A stretch of DNA of 50,122 nt from Streptomyces populi (GTDB lineage Bacteria > Actinomycetota > Actinomycetes > Streptomycetales > Streptomycetaceae). The stretch's first letter is position 1; each line of letters opens with the position of its first letter. The position numbers and the translations under genes were made by a program. Of the stretch, positions 7,392-16,369 are shown one piece after another. The stretch covers positions 1 through 50,122 of the forward strand of contig NZ_KZ626899.1 of NCBI RefSeq assembly GCF_002911015.1. Reading direction: 5' to 3'. The notes below the pieces were generated by a model. The model ran no database searches. It was not told the DNA's origin and saw only the letters and a program-made list of their open reading frames with translations.

Positions 7392-8765
7392 ATGTCTGTC
7401 TCCACCGTTGCCGCCGACCAGACCGTTTGCAGTGACTCTTCGGGGGCCCTGCCCGTTCTCGGCCGGGATGTCACCGTCCCGCTCGTCACCGGCGGCGAGG
7501 TGACCTACGCGGCCCTGGACTACGCGGCCAGCGCGCCGGCCCTCCAGCGGGTGTGGGACGACGTCGCCGCGTACGCGCCGTACTACGGCAGCGTCCACCG
7601 GGGCGCCGGCTACCTCTCGCAGCTGTCCACCGACCTGTTCGAGAACGCCCGCAGGACCGTCGAGGAGTTCCTCGACTGCCGCGCCGGCGACCAGGTGGTC
7701 TTCACCCGCTCCACCACCGACTCGCTCAACCTGCTCGCCGCGGCCCTCCCGGCCGACTGCCAGGTCTTCGTCTTCGAGACCGAGCACCACGCCTCGCTGC
7801 TGCCCTGGCGCGACGCCCGCGTGACCTACCTGAACGCCCCGCGCACCCCGGGCGAGGCCGTCGACACCCTGGAGCGCGCCCTCGCCGCCCGCGACCCCTA
7901 CGGACCTGCCCTGGTCTGTGTCACCGGCGCCTCGAACGTCACCGGTGAGCTGTGGCCGGTGCGGGAGCTGGCCACCGCCGCCCACGCCCACGGCGCCCGC
8001 ATCGTCCTCGACGCCGCGCAGCTCGCCCCGCACCACCCCGTCTCGGTCCAGGACCTCGACGTCGACTGGGTCGCCTTCTCCGGGCACAAGCTGTACGCGC
8101 CCTTCGGCTCCGGCGTCCTCGCGGGCCGCTCCGACTGGCTGCGCGAGGCCGAGCCGTACCTCGCGGGCGGCGGCGCCAGCCGCAGGGTCACCCGGCGCGA
8201 GGACGGCGGCGTGGACGTGGAGTGGCACGACAGCGCCGCCCGGCACGAGGCAGGCTCGCCGAACGTCATCGGCGCCTACGCGATCGCGTCGGCCTGCAAG
8301 GCGCTCACCGAGGAGGGCTTCGACAGGCTTATCGCCCGTGAGCAGCACCTGATCCGTACCGTCCGCGCGGGCCTCGCCGAGGTCCCCGAGGTCCGGGTCC
8401 TGTCCCTCTTCGGCGACGACGCCCCGCGGGTCGGCGTCATCTCCTTCGTCGTCGAGGGCTGGAACAGCTCGCACTTCGCGGCCGCGCTCTCCGCCGAGTA
8501 CGGCATCGGGGTGCGCGACGGCCTCTTCTGCGCCCACCCCCTGGTCCGCACGCTGCTCGGCAGCGCCCCCGAGGCGCAGGGGGAGTGCGGCGCCCCCGAG
8601 GCGGCCCCCGGCGAGAAGTCCCTCAACGCCATCCGCGTCAGCTTCGGCGCCGGTACCCCCGACGAGCACGTCGAGCGGTTCGTCCGCGCGGTGCGCGAAC
8701 TCGTCAGCGACGGCGCGCGCTGGCAGTACCGCACCGAGGACGGCCGCTGCGTCCCGGCCGTCTGA
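7392..8765 (+). CDS. Class V aminotransferase, cysteine desulfurase-like
   Basis: A 457-residue PLP enzyme of the NifS/SufS fold. H132 stacks on PLP, D207 (VLDAAQ) holds the pyridine nitrogen, K233 (SGHKLYAPFG) is the Schiff-base lysine, and C380 in GVRDGLFCAHP occupies the place of the catalytic cysteine of group II desulfurases. It is longer than SufS (about 410 residues) owing to an N-terminal extension. AGGAG lies 7 nt before the ATG. Its position behind a SAM riboswitch suggests a role in cysteine/methionine sulfur flow; the true substrate is not evident. Confidence 0.85.
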   Translation: MSVSTVAADQTVCSDSSGALPVLGRDVTVPLVTGGEVTYAALDYAASAPALQRVWDDVAAYAPYYGSVHRGAGYLSQLSTDLFENARRTVEEFLDCRAGDQVVFTRSTTDSLNLLAAALPADCQVFVFETEHHASLLPWRDARVTYLNAPRTPGEAVDTLERALAARDPYGPALVCVTGASNVTGELWPVRELATAAHAHGARIVLDAAQLAPHHPVSVQDLDVDWVAFSGHKLYAPFGSGVLAGRSDWLREAEPYLAGGGASRRVTRREDGGVDVEWHDSAARHEAGSPNVIGAYAIASACKALTEEGFDRLIAREQHLIRTVRAGLAEVPEVRVLSLFGDDAPRVGVISFVVEGWNSSHFAAALSAEYGIGVRDGLFCAHPLVRTLLGSAPEAQGECGAPEAAPGEKSLNAIRVSFGAGTPDEHVERFVRAVRELVSDGARWQYRTEDGRCVPAV

Positions 8766-8804
8766 CGGCCGGGAAAGCCCCGCCCGGAGGCGGCGCCGCG
8801 TCGG

Positions 8805-9086
8805 TCAGGAGTCGAGACCGATCGCGAACGCCGCCTCCAGGTCGTGCTGGGAGTACGTACGGAACGCCACGTGCGTGTCCGTCGCCTCGACGCCCGGGAT
8901 CTTGCTGATCCTGCCGGGGATGACGTCCGCCAGGTCGTCGTGGGCCTGGACCCGGACCATGGCGATCAGGTCGTAGGTGCCGGTGACGGAGAAGACCTCG
9001 CTGACGCTCTCCAGGGACGCGATCGACTCGGCGATCTCGGGGATCCGGTCCACGCTGGTCTTGATGAGGACGATCGCGGTGATCAC
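8805..9086 (-). CDS. Stand-alone Lrp/AsnC ligand-binding (RAM) domain protein
   Basis: A 93-residue protein made entirely of the alpha/beta ligand-binding domain of Lrp/AsnC regulators (MITAIVLIKTSVDRIPEIAESIASL...VSVTGTYDLIAMVRV), without a helix-turn-helix. Such one-domain forms assemble into rings and bind amino acids. It is convergent with the class V aminotransferase (39 bp apart), so it may sense an amino acid for another regulator. The DNA-binding partner is not in view. Confidence 0.85.
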   Translation of the reverse strand: MITAIVLIKTSVDRIPEIAESIASLESVSEVFSVTGTYDLIAMVRVQAHDDLADVIPGRISKIPGVEATDTHVAFRTYSQHDLEAAFAIGLDS

Positions 9087-9128
9087 GGCTGGTTCTCTCC
9101 CTAGGGGGCCGCTGCTGGGGATCTCACC

Positions 9129-9896
9129 CTACTCGCGGTCCACCGGACCCGGCCGCTCCACCGGGGGGCGCGGAAACACCCCCGCAGGAGGAGCGGCGGC
9201 CGGGCGCCGGCGGAACCGCGCCCACGCGTAGACGAAACCCAGGGAGAAGCCCACCAGGTGGGCCAGGTAGGCGACTCCGGGGCCCGAACTGCTGCGGCCC
9301 GCCGCCAGCCACTGCAAGGCGAACCAGAACGGCAGCACCACCCACGCCGGGAACCGCAGCGGCAGGAAGAACAGGAACGGGAAGAGACTGGTCACCCGGG
9401 CCCTGGGGAACAGGTACAGGAACGCGCCCAGCACCGCGGAGATCGCCCCGGAGGCTCCGACCAGGGACTGCTGCGCGGTGGCGTTGGCGGCCGCGTAGCC
9501 GAGCAGGGCCAGGTATCCGCAGCCGAGGTAGAAGAGGACGAACTCCAGATGGCCCATGCGTTCCTCGGCCATCAGCCCGAAGACGTAGAAGAAGAGCATG
9601 TTGCCCAGGAGGTGCAGCCAGCTGCCGTGGATGAACAGGGCGGTGGCGGGGGTGAGCGCCTCGCCCGGGGCCCCGCCGAACAGGTCGGCCGGCACCACGC
9701 CCCAGCGGCGGAAGTACGCCCGCTGGGCGACCAGCAGTTCGTCCCCCGTGCCGTACGCGGGATCCAGGCCCGAGGCGGGACCGATCACGAAGATCAGACA
9801 GCACAGGACGATCAGCCCGTACGTCACCGGTGCCGGCCGACCCCGTACAGCCCTGCCGACCGCAGCACTCCAATTGCCGATCATGGTGCAGAGCAT
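9129..9896 (-). CDS. Rhomboid-family intramembrane serine protease
   Basis: A 255-residue membrane protein with about six or seven helices. The catalytic Ser149 is in GASGAISAVLGAFL, His213 in AHLVGFSLGF, and the oxyanion-side N99 in HLLGNMLFFYVFG, so the dyad is intact. Cleavage would occur within membrane-embedded substrates, unknown here. A second in-frame ATG four codons in (MIGNW) may be the true start. It is divergent from the zinc-ribbon gene across about 140 bp and lies 42 bp beyond the RAM-domain gene. Confidence 0.9.
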   Translation of the reverse strand: MLCTMIGNWSAAVGRAVRGRPAPVTYGLIVLCCLIFVIGPASGLDPAYGTGDELLVAQRAYFRRWGVVPADLFGGAPGEALTPATALFIHGSWLHLLGNMLFFYVFGLMAEERMGHLEFVLFYLGCGYLALLGYAAANATAQQSLVGASGAISAVLGAFLYLFPRARVTSLFPFLFFLPLRFPAWVVLPFWFALQWLAAGRSSSGPGVAYLAHLVGFSLGFVYAWARFRRRPAAAPPAGVFPRPPVERPGPVDRE

Positions 9897-10038
9897 GACG
9901 TAACCACATCGATGCGCACAGATCGCCTCGCCGCCGTGGACAGCCGAGCGTCGAGTACCCGCCAGGCCGTAGGGTTACGAGCCAGACGCGCCGGGAGACC
10001 GGCACCGGACGGACACTAGTAAGGAAAGCGGCTGCCCT

Positions 10039-10278
10039 ATGACAGTTCCCCTGCCCGACGCCAAGACCCGCTGGCGCTGCACTCTCTGCGGCAACCTCAC
10101 GCGCTTCGACGTGACCCGCTCGTCGAAGGTCGTCGAGTACGTGCACCTCGACCTGGCCGGTGAGCCCAAGGTCGAGGAGCGCGAGGTGGTCAGTGAGACC
10201 ATCGAGTCGGTGCGGTGCCGTTGGTGCAACGCGGTGGATCAGGTCGAACTCGTGGACAGGCCGGGCGCCGGCTCCTGA
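10039..10278 (+). CDS. Small zinc-ribbon-like hypothetical protein
   Basis: A 79-residue protein with two CxxC pairs (C14/C17 and C60/C63) that should bind one zinc or iron. Between them lies a short strand-rich region. The ATG follows AAGGAAAG at a rather long distance; TAGGGT at 9970-9975 is a plausible -10. It sits 36 bp upstream of the NYN-domain gene and is probably co-transcribed with it, so a nucleic-acid role is possible but unproven. I do not recognise a named family. Confidence 0.75.
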   Translation: MTVPLPDAKTRWRCTLCGNLTRFDVTRSSKVVEYVHLDLAGEPKVEEREVVSETIESVRCRWCNAVDQVELVDRPGAGS

Positions 10279-10314
10279 CGGAGCGGGCCCCGTACGGATG
10301 GTTGGGGTGAACGG

Positions 10315-11664
10315 ATGGTGGAGACCGCGGGCGGGGAGCCGGACGACGGCACCGCCGAGGTGCTCGACCGTCCGCTGCCCGACGGCGTGCGCAGACGCGT
10401 CGTGCAGATCGTCTCGGACGGCTTCGGCGGGCTGACGCTGACCGAACTGCCCGCCCAATTGAGGCAGTACGCCCGGTTCGCTCCGAATCGGCGTGCCAAG
10501 TTCGCCGGCAACGCGATGGCCGCCGCGCTGGAGACGGACCCGCTGTTCAGACAGCGCATCGCCGAGAAGCTCAGAGAGGCCCAGCCGGAGCTCACCGGCG
10601 CTCTCGACTCGGGCGCGCCGCCCCCGGCCGCGGATCCGCTGGACGTGGCGGCCGCGGCCTACGTGCTGCGTCCCGCGGGCTGGGTGAAGCTGGTGGCCGC
10701 CGCGGGCGAGGAGGCCGTACGGGCGGACGCCGAGCGCGCCGACGAGGAGAACCGCGCCGAGCTGGAGCGGCTGCGCGCGGAACTCGCGGAGGCCCGTGGG
10801 CAGACGCGGGCCGAGACCGAACGGCTGCGTGCCGAGCTGGAGACGGCCCGGAAGGAAGCGGAATCGCTTCACCGCAAGCTGCGCGGGGCCCTCAGCGATG
10901 TCAAGCGCGGTGAGGCGGCCCTGCGCAAGCTCCAGGCCGAGACGGACGGGGTGAAGGCGGAGGGCCAGGCGCAGGTGTCCGCGGCCGAGAGCGAGACGCG
11001 GCGGCTCAAGGCGCGCCTCGCGGAGGCCGAGGCCTCCCTGGAGGCCACCCGCAAGGCGGCCCGCGAGGGGCGCAGCGTCGAGGACATGCGGGTGCGGCTG
11101 CTGCTCGACACGGTGCTGGAGGCGGCCCAGGGGCTGCGCCGGGAACTGGCGTTGCCCCCCGTCTCCGTGCGGCCCGCCGAGACGGTGGAGGCGGTCGAGC
11201 CGGGGCGGATGACCCCGAAGGACATCGCCACCCGCGCGCTGTCCGAGAACGACCCCGCGATCCTGGACCAGTTGCTCGCGCTGCCCCAGGCGCATCTGGT
11301 CGTCGACGGCTACAACGTCACCAAGACCGGCTATCCCCAGATGCCGCTGGAGAAGCAGCGGCTGCGGCTGCTCGGGCAGCTCTCGCAGCTGGCCGCGCAG
11401 ACCGGCGCCGAGGTCACCTGTGTCTTCGACGGGGCGGAACTGGCCGCGCCGGTGCTGCTCGCGCCGCCGCGCGGGGTGCGGGTGCTGTTCTCCAAGCCCG
11501 GTGTCACGGCGGACGAGCTGATCCGCCAGCTGGTGCGGGCCGAACCGCCCGGCCGGCCGGTCATCGTCGTCTCGACCGACCGTGAGGTGGCCGACGGGAT
11601 CGCCGAGGCGGGTGCCCGGCCGGTGGCGTCCGTGGTGCTCCTCAAGCGCCTCTCGCGCGGCTGA
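10315..11664 (+). CDS. NYN (YacP-like) domain putative RNA-binding/ribonuclease protein with coiled coil
   Basis: A 449-residue protein. The N-terminal third (to about residue 135) is helical and of unknown role. Residues about 135-270 form a long Glu/Arg/Ala-rich coiled coil. The C-terminal 125 residues are a PIN-like NYN domain beginning HLVVDGYNVTKTG, with acidic residues at DGYN, CVFDGAE and STDREVADG positioned like metal-binding carboxylates. NYN domains are predicted RNases acting in RNA processing. GGGGTG precedes the ATG. It is probably in an operon with the upstream zinc-ribbon gene. Confidence 0.85.
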   Translation: MVETAGGEPDDGTAEVLDRPLPDGVRRRVVQIVSDGFGGLTLTELPAQLRQYARFAPNRRAKFAGNAMAAALETDPLFRQRIAEKLREAQPELTGALDSGAPPPAADPLDVAAAAYVLRPAGWVKLVAAAGEEAVRADAERADEENRAELERLRAELAEARGQTRAETERLRAELETARKEAESLHRKLRGALSDVKRGEAALRKLQAETDGVKAEGQAQVSAAESETRRLKARLAEAEASLEATRKAAREGRSVEDMRVRLLLDTVLEAAQGLRRELALPPVSVRPAETVEAVEPGRMTPKDIATRALSENDPAILDQLLALPQAHLVVDGYNVTKTGYPQMPLEKQRLRLLGQLSQLAAQTGAEVTCVFDGAELAAPVLLAPPRGVRVLFSKPGVTADELIRQLVRAEPPGRPVIVVSTDREVADGIAEAGARPVASVVLLKRLSRG

Positions 11665-12017
11665 ACGGCTCCTCGACGCGTTCCTGTCGCGGGCCTCCAG
11701 CCGAACACCTCCCCTTGTGCCCGGTTCGGCACTTTCGTCCGCCTTGAATCCTTACGCGGCTTTCCCCCTGTGTGCCACGTTCCGAGGGGACTTGGGCGTG
11801 TGTCCGGAAGTCTCGCCCCACCCCACGGACCACGGGTTTCACGTGCGCGGCGATCCATGACCTAAGTCGCATGGGTCACCTACGCGTCATGCGTAACTTC
11901 TGCGCAGGATGCCCGGATTCGCCGGATCTTCACGCGACGTAGCGTCAAGCGGACATCACTGCAGGTGAGTTGATGGCAAAGAATGCGCTCCGTGACAAAG
12001 AATTTTCAGGTTTGGAT
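11665..12017. other. Intergenic region before NlpC/P60 gene, no gene seen
   Basis: No open frame with coding character. The only structured element I note is TACGC-N5-GCGTA at 11881-11895, a short inverted repeat about 130 bp upstream of the promoter of the cell-wall hydrolase. The role is unknown. Confidence 0.5.
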
Positions 12018-12047
12018 TTGAACTGATCACAAGCAGGTCACTAGGGT
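12018..12047 (+). promoter_or_regulatory. HrdB-type promoter of first NlpC/P60 gene
   Basis: TTGAAC (12018-12023) and TAGGGT (12042-12047) separated by 18 bp match the Streptomyces vegetative consensus (TTGACN / TAGRRT). The transcript would start near 12054, leaving a leader of about 100 nt. I could not match that leader to the c-di-AMP riboswitch that precedes some Streptomyces wall hydrolases. Confidence 0.7.
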
Positions 12048-12156
12048 CATGGCTCGAACCTCCAACTCGGGTGATCACTCATGGGGAGTGACGGTGGAGG
12101 GGCACCGCCCGTCGGCGTTTTCGGCAGGCGGCTGGAGGAAGAAGGAGCTCGCCTTC

Positions 12157-13191
12157 GTGGCGTCCCACCGTCGACCCAAGCAGCCGAGCCGCGCCCGTGT
12201 GACCGTGCTCACCACCGCCGCCGCAGCAGCCGTCGTGCTGAGCGCCAACGCCGCCAACGCGGCCCCGTCCGAGAAGCCCAACAAGGACGAGGTCAAGACC
12301 AAGGTCGACAAGCTCTACGAAGAGGCCGAGCAGGCCACCGAGAAGCTCGACGGCGCCAAGGAGAAGCAGCAGAAGCTGCAGAAGCAGATCAGCGCCCTCC
12401 AGGACAACGTCGCCCGCGGCCAGGAGGAGCTCAACGAGCTGCGCGACGGCCTCGGTTCGATGGCCAGCGCCCAGTACCGCACCGGTGGCATCGACCCCTC
12501 CGTGGCGCTCTTCCTCTCCTCGGACCCGGACGACTTCCTGGACAAGGCCTCGGCCATGGACCAGCTGAGCGCCCAGCAGATCGAGTCGCTCAAGAAGGTC
12601 CAGGAGAAGCAGCGTTCGCTCGCCCAGCAGCGCGCCGAGGCCTCCGCGAAGCTCAAGGACCTCGCCGACACCCGGACCGAGCTCGCCAAGAAGAAGAAGG
12701 AAGTCCAGGCCAAGCTGGGCTCCGCGCAGAAGCTCCTGAACTCCCTGACCGCGCAGGAGCGGGCGAAGCTCGCCTCCGAGGAGCAGGAGCGGGCGACCCG
12801 CGCCAGCGAGCGCGTCGACCTCGGCGACACCCCGCCCGCCTCGGGCCGCGCCGCCGCCGCGTTCGCCGCCGCCAAGACCAGGATCGGCTCGCCGTACGTC
12901 TACGGCGCCACCGGCCCCAGCTCCTTCGACTGCTCGGGCCTCACCTCCTGGGCCTACGCCCAGGCCGGCGTGACCATACCCCGCACCTCGCAGGCCCAGG
13001 CCAACGCGGGCACCCGCATCTACTCGCAGAGCGATCTGCAGGTCGGTGACCTGGTCATCTTCTACGGCGACCAGCACCACGTCGGCCTCTACGCGGGCAA
13101 CGGCCAGGTGCTGCACGCCCCGCGCACCGGCACGGTCGTCCGCTACGAGTCGATCGGCAACATGCCCTTCCAGTTCGGCGTCCGGATCTGA
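12157..13191 (+). CDS. Secreted NlpC/P60 peptidoglycan endopeptidase with coiled coil
   Basis: A 344-residue exported cell-wall hydrolase. The GTG at 12157 is chosen because GAAGGAG lies 9 nt upstream and the protein then begins MASHRRPKQPSRARVTVLTT, a normal signal peptide ending near residue 35 (ANA-AP). A Lys/Glu/Gln-rich coiled coil (about 40-230) follows. The C-terminal NlpC/P60 domain has catalytic C259 (DCSG), H308 (HHVG) and H320 (LHAP). This architecture matches RipA/RipC-type D,L-endopeptidases that cleave stem peptides during growth and division, with the coiled coil as a regulatory or FtsX-binding element (inference). A paralogue follows 241 bp downstream. Confidence 0.95.
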   Translation: MASHRRPKQPSRARVTVLTTAAAAAVVLSANAANAAPSEKPNKDEVKTKVDKLYEEAEQATEKLDGAKEKQQKLQKQISALQDNVARGQEELNELRDGLGSMASAQYRTGGIDPSVALFLSSDPDDFLDKASAMDQLSAQQIESLKKVQEKQRSLAQQRAEASAKLKDLADTRTELAKKKKEVQAKLGSAQKLLNSLTAQERAKLASEEQERATRASERVDLGDTPPASGRAAAAFAAAKTRIGSPYVYGATGPSSFDCSGLTSWAYAQAGVTIPRTSQAQANAGTRIYSQSDLQVGDLVIFYGDQHHVGLYAGNGQVLHAPRTGTVVRYESIGNMPFQFGVRI

Positions 13192-13346
13192 TCCGCCCGG
13201 GCGGACCGGGGCTCGGCCCCCACCGCCCGGAGCGCCCCCTGCCGCTCCGTCCGAACGGGCGAATCGCGGCAACTCGCGCTGACCCCACGCCCCGTCGGTG
13301 ACCTGCGTCTCCGGCGGGGCGTCACTGTGCGTGCCCACCGGAGCCT

Positions 13347-13376
13347 TTGGTCGGTGCGTGGTCGCGCGGTTACTGT
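13347..13376 (+). promoter_or_regulatory. Putative promoter of second NlpC/P60 gene
   Basis: TTGGTC (13347-13352) and TACTGT (13371-13376) with an 18-bp spacer, the same spacing as in the promoter of the preceding paralogue. The leader would be about 50 nt. Confidence 0.5.
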
Positions 13377-13432
13377 CTGGCGCGTTCCCCCGACGGGCGG
13401 GGGTCCGTCAGCGGAAGGGAGTGCGGCCAGCC

Positions 13433-14452
13433 GTGGGGTTCCATCGCCGCCTTGCACCGACCGGCTCCGACCGGGGCACCGGCGCCTTCGGCGTCGCCTG
13501 CGTGATGTCCGCGGCGGTCGCCGCACTCGGCACCCTGCCCGCCTCCGCGGCGCCGCAGGACGACACCCGGGCCGAGGTGGACCGCCTCTACACCCAGGCG
13601 GAGAGAGCCACCGAGGCGTACGACGCGGCCGACGAACGCGGCGACGCGCTGCGCGAGCAGCTCGGCACGGCGCAGGACGAGATCGCCCGGCAGCAGGACC
13701 GGGTCAACACCATGCGGGACGCGCTGGGTTCGCTCGCCGGGGCGCAGTACCGCTCGGGCGGACTCGACCCCTCCCTCGCGCTGCTCTTCTCCGCCGACCC
13801 GGACGACTATCTCGACAAGGCCTCCGTGCTCGACCGGATCAGCACCCGTCGGGCCGGTGAGCTCAAGGGCCTCCGGCTCGCCCTGCGCGAACTCGCCCAG
13901 AAGCGTGAGGAGGCCGACGGGAAACTCGCCGAACTGGAGCGCAGCCGTACGGCGGTCGCCCGGAACAAGCGGGTCATCGAGGGCAAACTGGCCAGGGCGA
14001 AGCGGCTGCTCGACTCGCTGCCGTACGCCGACCGCGCCGCCTACGACCGGGCGTCGCGCTCGGTCCGCGACGACCTGGCCGGCCTCGGGGACTCCGTCGC
14101 GTCCTCGGCGCGCGCGGCCGCCGCCGTCGCCGCGGCCCGTTCGGCGCTCGGCCGCCCCTACGTGTGGGGCGGCAACGGGCCCGGCGGCTTCGACTGTTCG
14201 GGCCTCATGCAGTGGTCCTACGCGCACGCCGGGGTCGGTCTGCCGCGCACCTCGCAGGCCCAGCGGTTCGCCGGACGGCGGATCCCGCTCTCCCAGGCGC
14301 GGCCCGGCGACCTGGTCACCTACCGGTCCGACGCCAGCCACGTCGGGATGTACGTGGGCGGCGGCCAGGTGATCCACGCGCCCTACCCGGGCGCCCCGGT
14401 GCGCTACGACCCGGTCGGGATGATGCCGATCTCGTCCGTCACCCGGGTCTGA
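13433..14452 (+). CDS. Second secreted NlpC/P60 endopeptidase (paralogue)
   Basis: 339 residues with the same plan as its neighbour: a signal peptide (VGFHRRLAPTGSD...PASAAP), a coiled coil with the shared GSLAGAQYRSGGLDPSLALLFSADPDDYLDKAS block, and an NlpC/P60 domain with catalytic C255, H303 and H315. GGAAGGGAG lies upstream; the GTG at 13433 (spacing about 11) is preferred to the GTG at 13421, which abuts the ribosome site. Similarity of whole architecture and of the dipeptidyl block indicates tandem duplication; the copy is more Arg-rich and less Lys-rich in its coiled coil. Confidence 0.92.
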   Translation: MGFHRRLAPTGSDRGTGAFGVACVMSAAVAALGTLPASAAPQDDTRAEVDRLYTQAERATEAYDAADERGDALREQLGTAQDEIARQQDRVNTMRDALGSLAGAQYRSGGLDPSLALLFSADPDDYLDKASVLDRISTRRAGELKGLRLALRELAQKREEADGKLAELERSRTAVARNKRVIEGKLARAKRLLDSLPYADRAAYDRASRSVRDDLAGLGDSVASSARAAAAVAAARSALGRPYVWGGNGPGGFDCSGLMQWSYAHAGVGLPRTSQAQRFAGRRIPLSQARPGDLVTYRSDASHVGMYVGGGQVIHAPYPGAPVRYDPVGMMPISSVTRV

Positions 14453-14518
14453 CGGGACGCGGGGCCGGCGCCGGACGGGCCGGGCGCGGCCGGGCCCGGG
14501 CACCGTACGATCGGGAGG

Positions 14519-15754
14519 ATGGCTGGTCGAAGGGGTGCGTCGCGGGCAGGGCTCTCCGTGCTGCTGCTGCTCGCCGGGCTCGTCGGCTGCGGCGGCCGGA
14601 CGGCTCCCGACACCACCACGGCCGAGGTGCAGCGGGTCCTCGACCGGCGGGCGACCGCGGTCCTGCACCGGGACGAGACGGCGTTCCGGGCCACCGGCGC
14701 GGCGGCCGGGGCCGGAGAGGGCCTCGCGAACCTGCGGGACGTGCCGCTGGCGGCCTGGTCCTACCGCCTGGCCGGTCTGAACCGCTCCGGCGACCGCGCC
14801 ACCGCCCGCGCCGAACTGCGCTACCGCATCGAGGGCTACGACGCCGTGCCGGTCGAGACGGACCGCACCCTCGGGCTGATCCGTACCGGCGGGACCTGGC
14901 GCGTCACCTCCGACAGGCCGGCCGGCAAGGGTGGCGACCAGTTGTGGGACGAGGGGGCCGTCACGGCCGTACGGGGCCGCAGCAGCCTCGTCCTCGGGGT
15001 CGGGCAGTCCGGTGAGCGGCTGCGCTCCTTCGCGGATCTCGCGGACCGTGCCGTTCCGGCCGTGTCGGAGGCCTGGGGCACGGACTGGTCGCGGCGCGTC
15101 GTCGTCCTCGTGCCGGAGTCGCTGGAGGGGATGGCGGGGCTGCTCGGGGCTCCGGCGTCGGGCTACCGGGGGATCGCGGCGGTCACCATCGGCGAGACGG
15201 GCGGAGCGGAACGGGGATCCTCCCGGCCGGAGACCGGGGGAGGTCCGGCGAAGGCGCCCGCGGACCGCGTCATCGTCAACCCGGACGCGTACGGCGTCCT
15301 CGGCGACCTCGGCAAGCAGGTCGTGCTCACCCACGAGACCACGCACGTCGCCACCCGCGCCCGCACCACGGCCGCCACCCCGCTGTGGCTCTCCGAGGGG
15401 TACGCGGACTGGACCGGCTACCGCGGCAGCGGGCGGACGCCCGGGCAGGTCGCGCCGGAACTCGGGCGGGCGGTGGCGGAGGGGCGCGTCCCGGCCGCCC
15501 TGCCCGACGACGAGGACTTCGGGTTCACCGCGGACGCGGGCGCGCTGGCGCGGGCCTACGAGGGCGGCTGGATGGCCTGCCGGCTGATCGCGGACCACTG
15601 GGGCGAGGTCCGGCTGAACGACTTCTACCGGGCGGTGGGCGACCACGGGAAGCGCGCGGGGGCGGTCGAGGGCGCGCTGCGGGACGTGCTGCACACGACG
15701 CCGCAGGGGTTCACCCGGTTGTGGCGGCAGTACCTCAGGGGCCAACTCGGCTGA
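14519..15754 (+). CDS. Putative lipoprotein zinc metallopeptidase
   Basis: 411 residues. A lipobox (LVGC, C24) ends the signal peptide, so the protein should be anchored outside the membrane. The first domain (about 30-140) resembles an NTF2-like fold. The second has HETTH (H272, E273, H276) and a downstream glutamate in LSEGYADW (E293), the gluzincin pattern of peptidase-MA-like proteins. The ATG has GGGAGG directly abutting it but a TACGAT box 7 nt upstream, so translation is probably leaderless. Residues near 228-238 (GSSRPETGGGP) are encoded by a near-palindromic GC-rich stretch that looks inserted. Confidence 0.8.
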   Translation: MAGRRGASRAGLSVLLLLAGLVGCGGRTAPDTTTAEVQRVLDRRATAVLHRDETAFRATGAAAGAGEGLANLRDVPLAAWSYRLAGLNRSGDRATARAELRYRIEGYDAVPVETDRTLGLIRTGGTWRVTSDRPAGKGGDQLWDEGAVTAVRGRSSLVLGVGQSGERLRSFADLADRAVPAVSEAWGTDWSRRVVVLVPESLEGMAGLLGAPASGYRGIAAVTIGETGGAERGSSRPETGGGPAKAPADRVIVNPDAYGVLGDLGKQVVLTHETTHVATRARTTAATPLWLSEGYADWTGYRGSGRTPGQVAPELGRAVAEGRVPAALPDDEDFGFTADAGALARAYEGGWMACRLIADHWGEVRLNDFYRAVGDHGKRAGAVEGALRDVLHTTPQGFTRLWRQYLRGQLG

Positions 15755-15767
15755 CGCGCCGGGCGGT

Positions 15768-16292
15768 TCAGCCCTCCAGCAGGGCGATGGCCTCCGCGAG
15801 CCAGGCCCGCTCCGCCGCGCCCGTCGCCCGCGCCACCCGCAGCATCCCCCGCCGGAACAGGTCGTCGGCCTCCTCCGCGCGCACCGGCTCGCCGTCCCGG
15901 TAGAAGAAGCTCGCCGGGGTCTCCAGGAACTCCTGGCGGCGGCGCAGCACCGCGGCCTGTTCCCGGGGGTCGCCCAGGTGGCGCAGGAACGCCAGCAGGG
16001 TGTTGAAGCGGACCTGGTCGGTGATCTCGGCCTGCTTGGGCCGCCGCAGCCGCTCCAGCAGGTCCTCGCGCCCCTTGTCGGTCAGCGCGAGGATGCGCCG
16101 CGGGGCCGCGCCGCTGCCGGGCTCGGTGTGCTGGTCGAGCAGGCCCTTGTCGACGAGGCGGGTGATCGCCGGGTAGAGGGCGCCGTCGCTGACCGGCCGG
16201 ACATGGCCGCTGAGGGCCTTGATGCGTTCCTTCAGCTCATAGCCGTGCAGGGGCTCCTCGTACAGAAAACCCAGGATCGACAGCTCCAGCAT
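15768..16292 (-). CDS. PadR-family transcriptional repressor
   Basis: 174 residues. The N-terminal winged helix is typical of PadR (LELSILGFLYEEPLHGYELKERI...VSDGALYPAITRLVDKGLL), followed by an Arg/Leu-rich helical dimerisation region. PadR proteins usually repress an adjacent exporter and are released by its substrates. Here a MATE exporter gene is divergent, with a 43-bp palindrome between them, so this protein is the obvious candidate to bind it. The gene is convergent with the metallopeptidase gene, 13 bp apart. Confidence 0.92.
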   Translation of the reverse strand: MLELSILGFLYEEPLHGYELKERIKALSGHVRPVSDGALYPAITRLVDKGLLDQHTEPGSGAAPRRILALTDKGREDLLERLRRPKQAEITDQVRFNTLLAFLRHLGDPREQAAVLRRRQEFLETPASFFYRDGEPVRAEEADDLFRRGMLRVARATGAAERAWLAEAIALLEG

Positions 16293-16369
16293 CGGGCCGG
16301 CCCTTCCCTCGTGGACGCCCCGCGGGGCCGGCGCGTCCGGGTGGTTGCGGGGTTCACCCGCCCATGGTA

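Noticed and set aside
12054..12156. Leader of the first NlpC/P60 gene as a c-di-AMP (ydaO) riboswitch
   Set aside because: Some Streptomyces wall-hydrolase leaders carry it, but the conserved aptamer blocks are not visible in this short leader.
12081..13049. A 322-codon frame overlapping the first NlpC/P60 gene
   Set aside because: Out-of-frame overlap with a gene that has signal peptide, coiled coil and catalytic triad; the overlapping product is Arg/Pro-rich and featureless.
13370..15745. Long minus-strand frame over the second NlpC/P60 and metallopeptidase genes
   Set aside because: Shadow composition; both plus-strand proteins have intact catalytic motifs.
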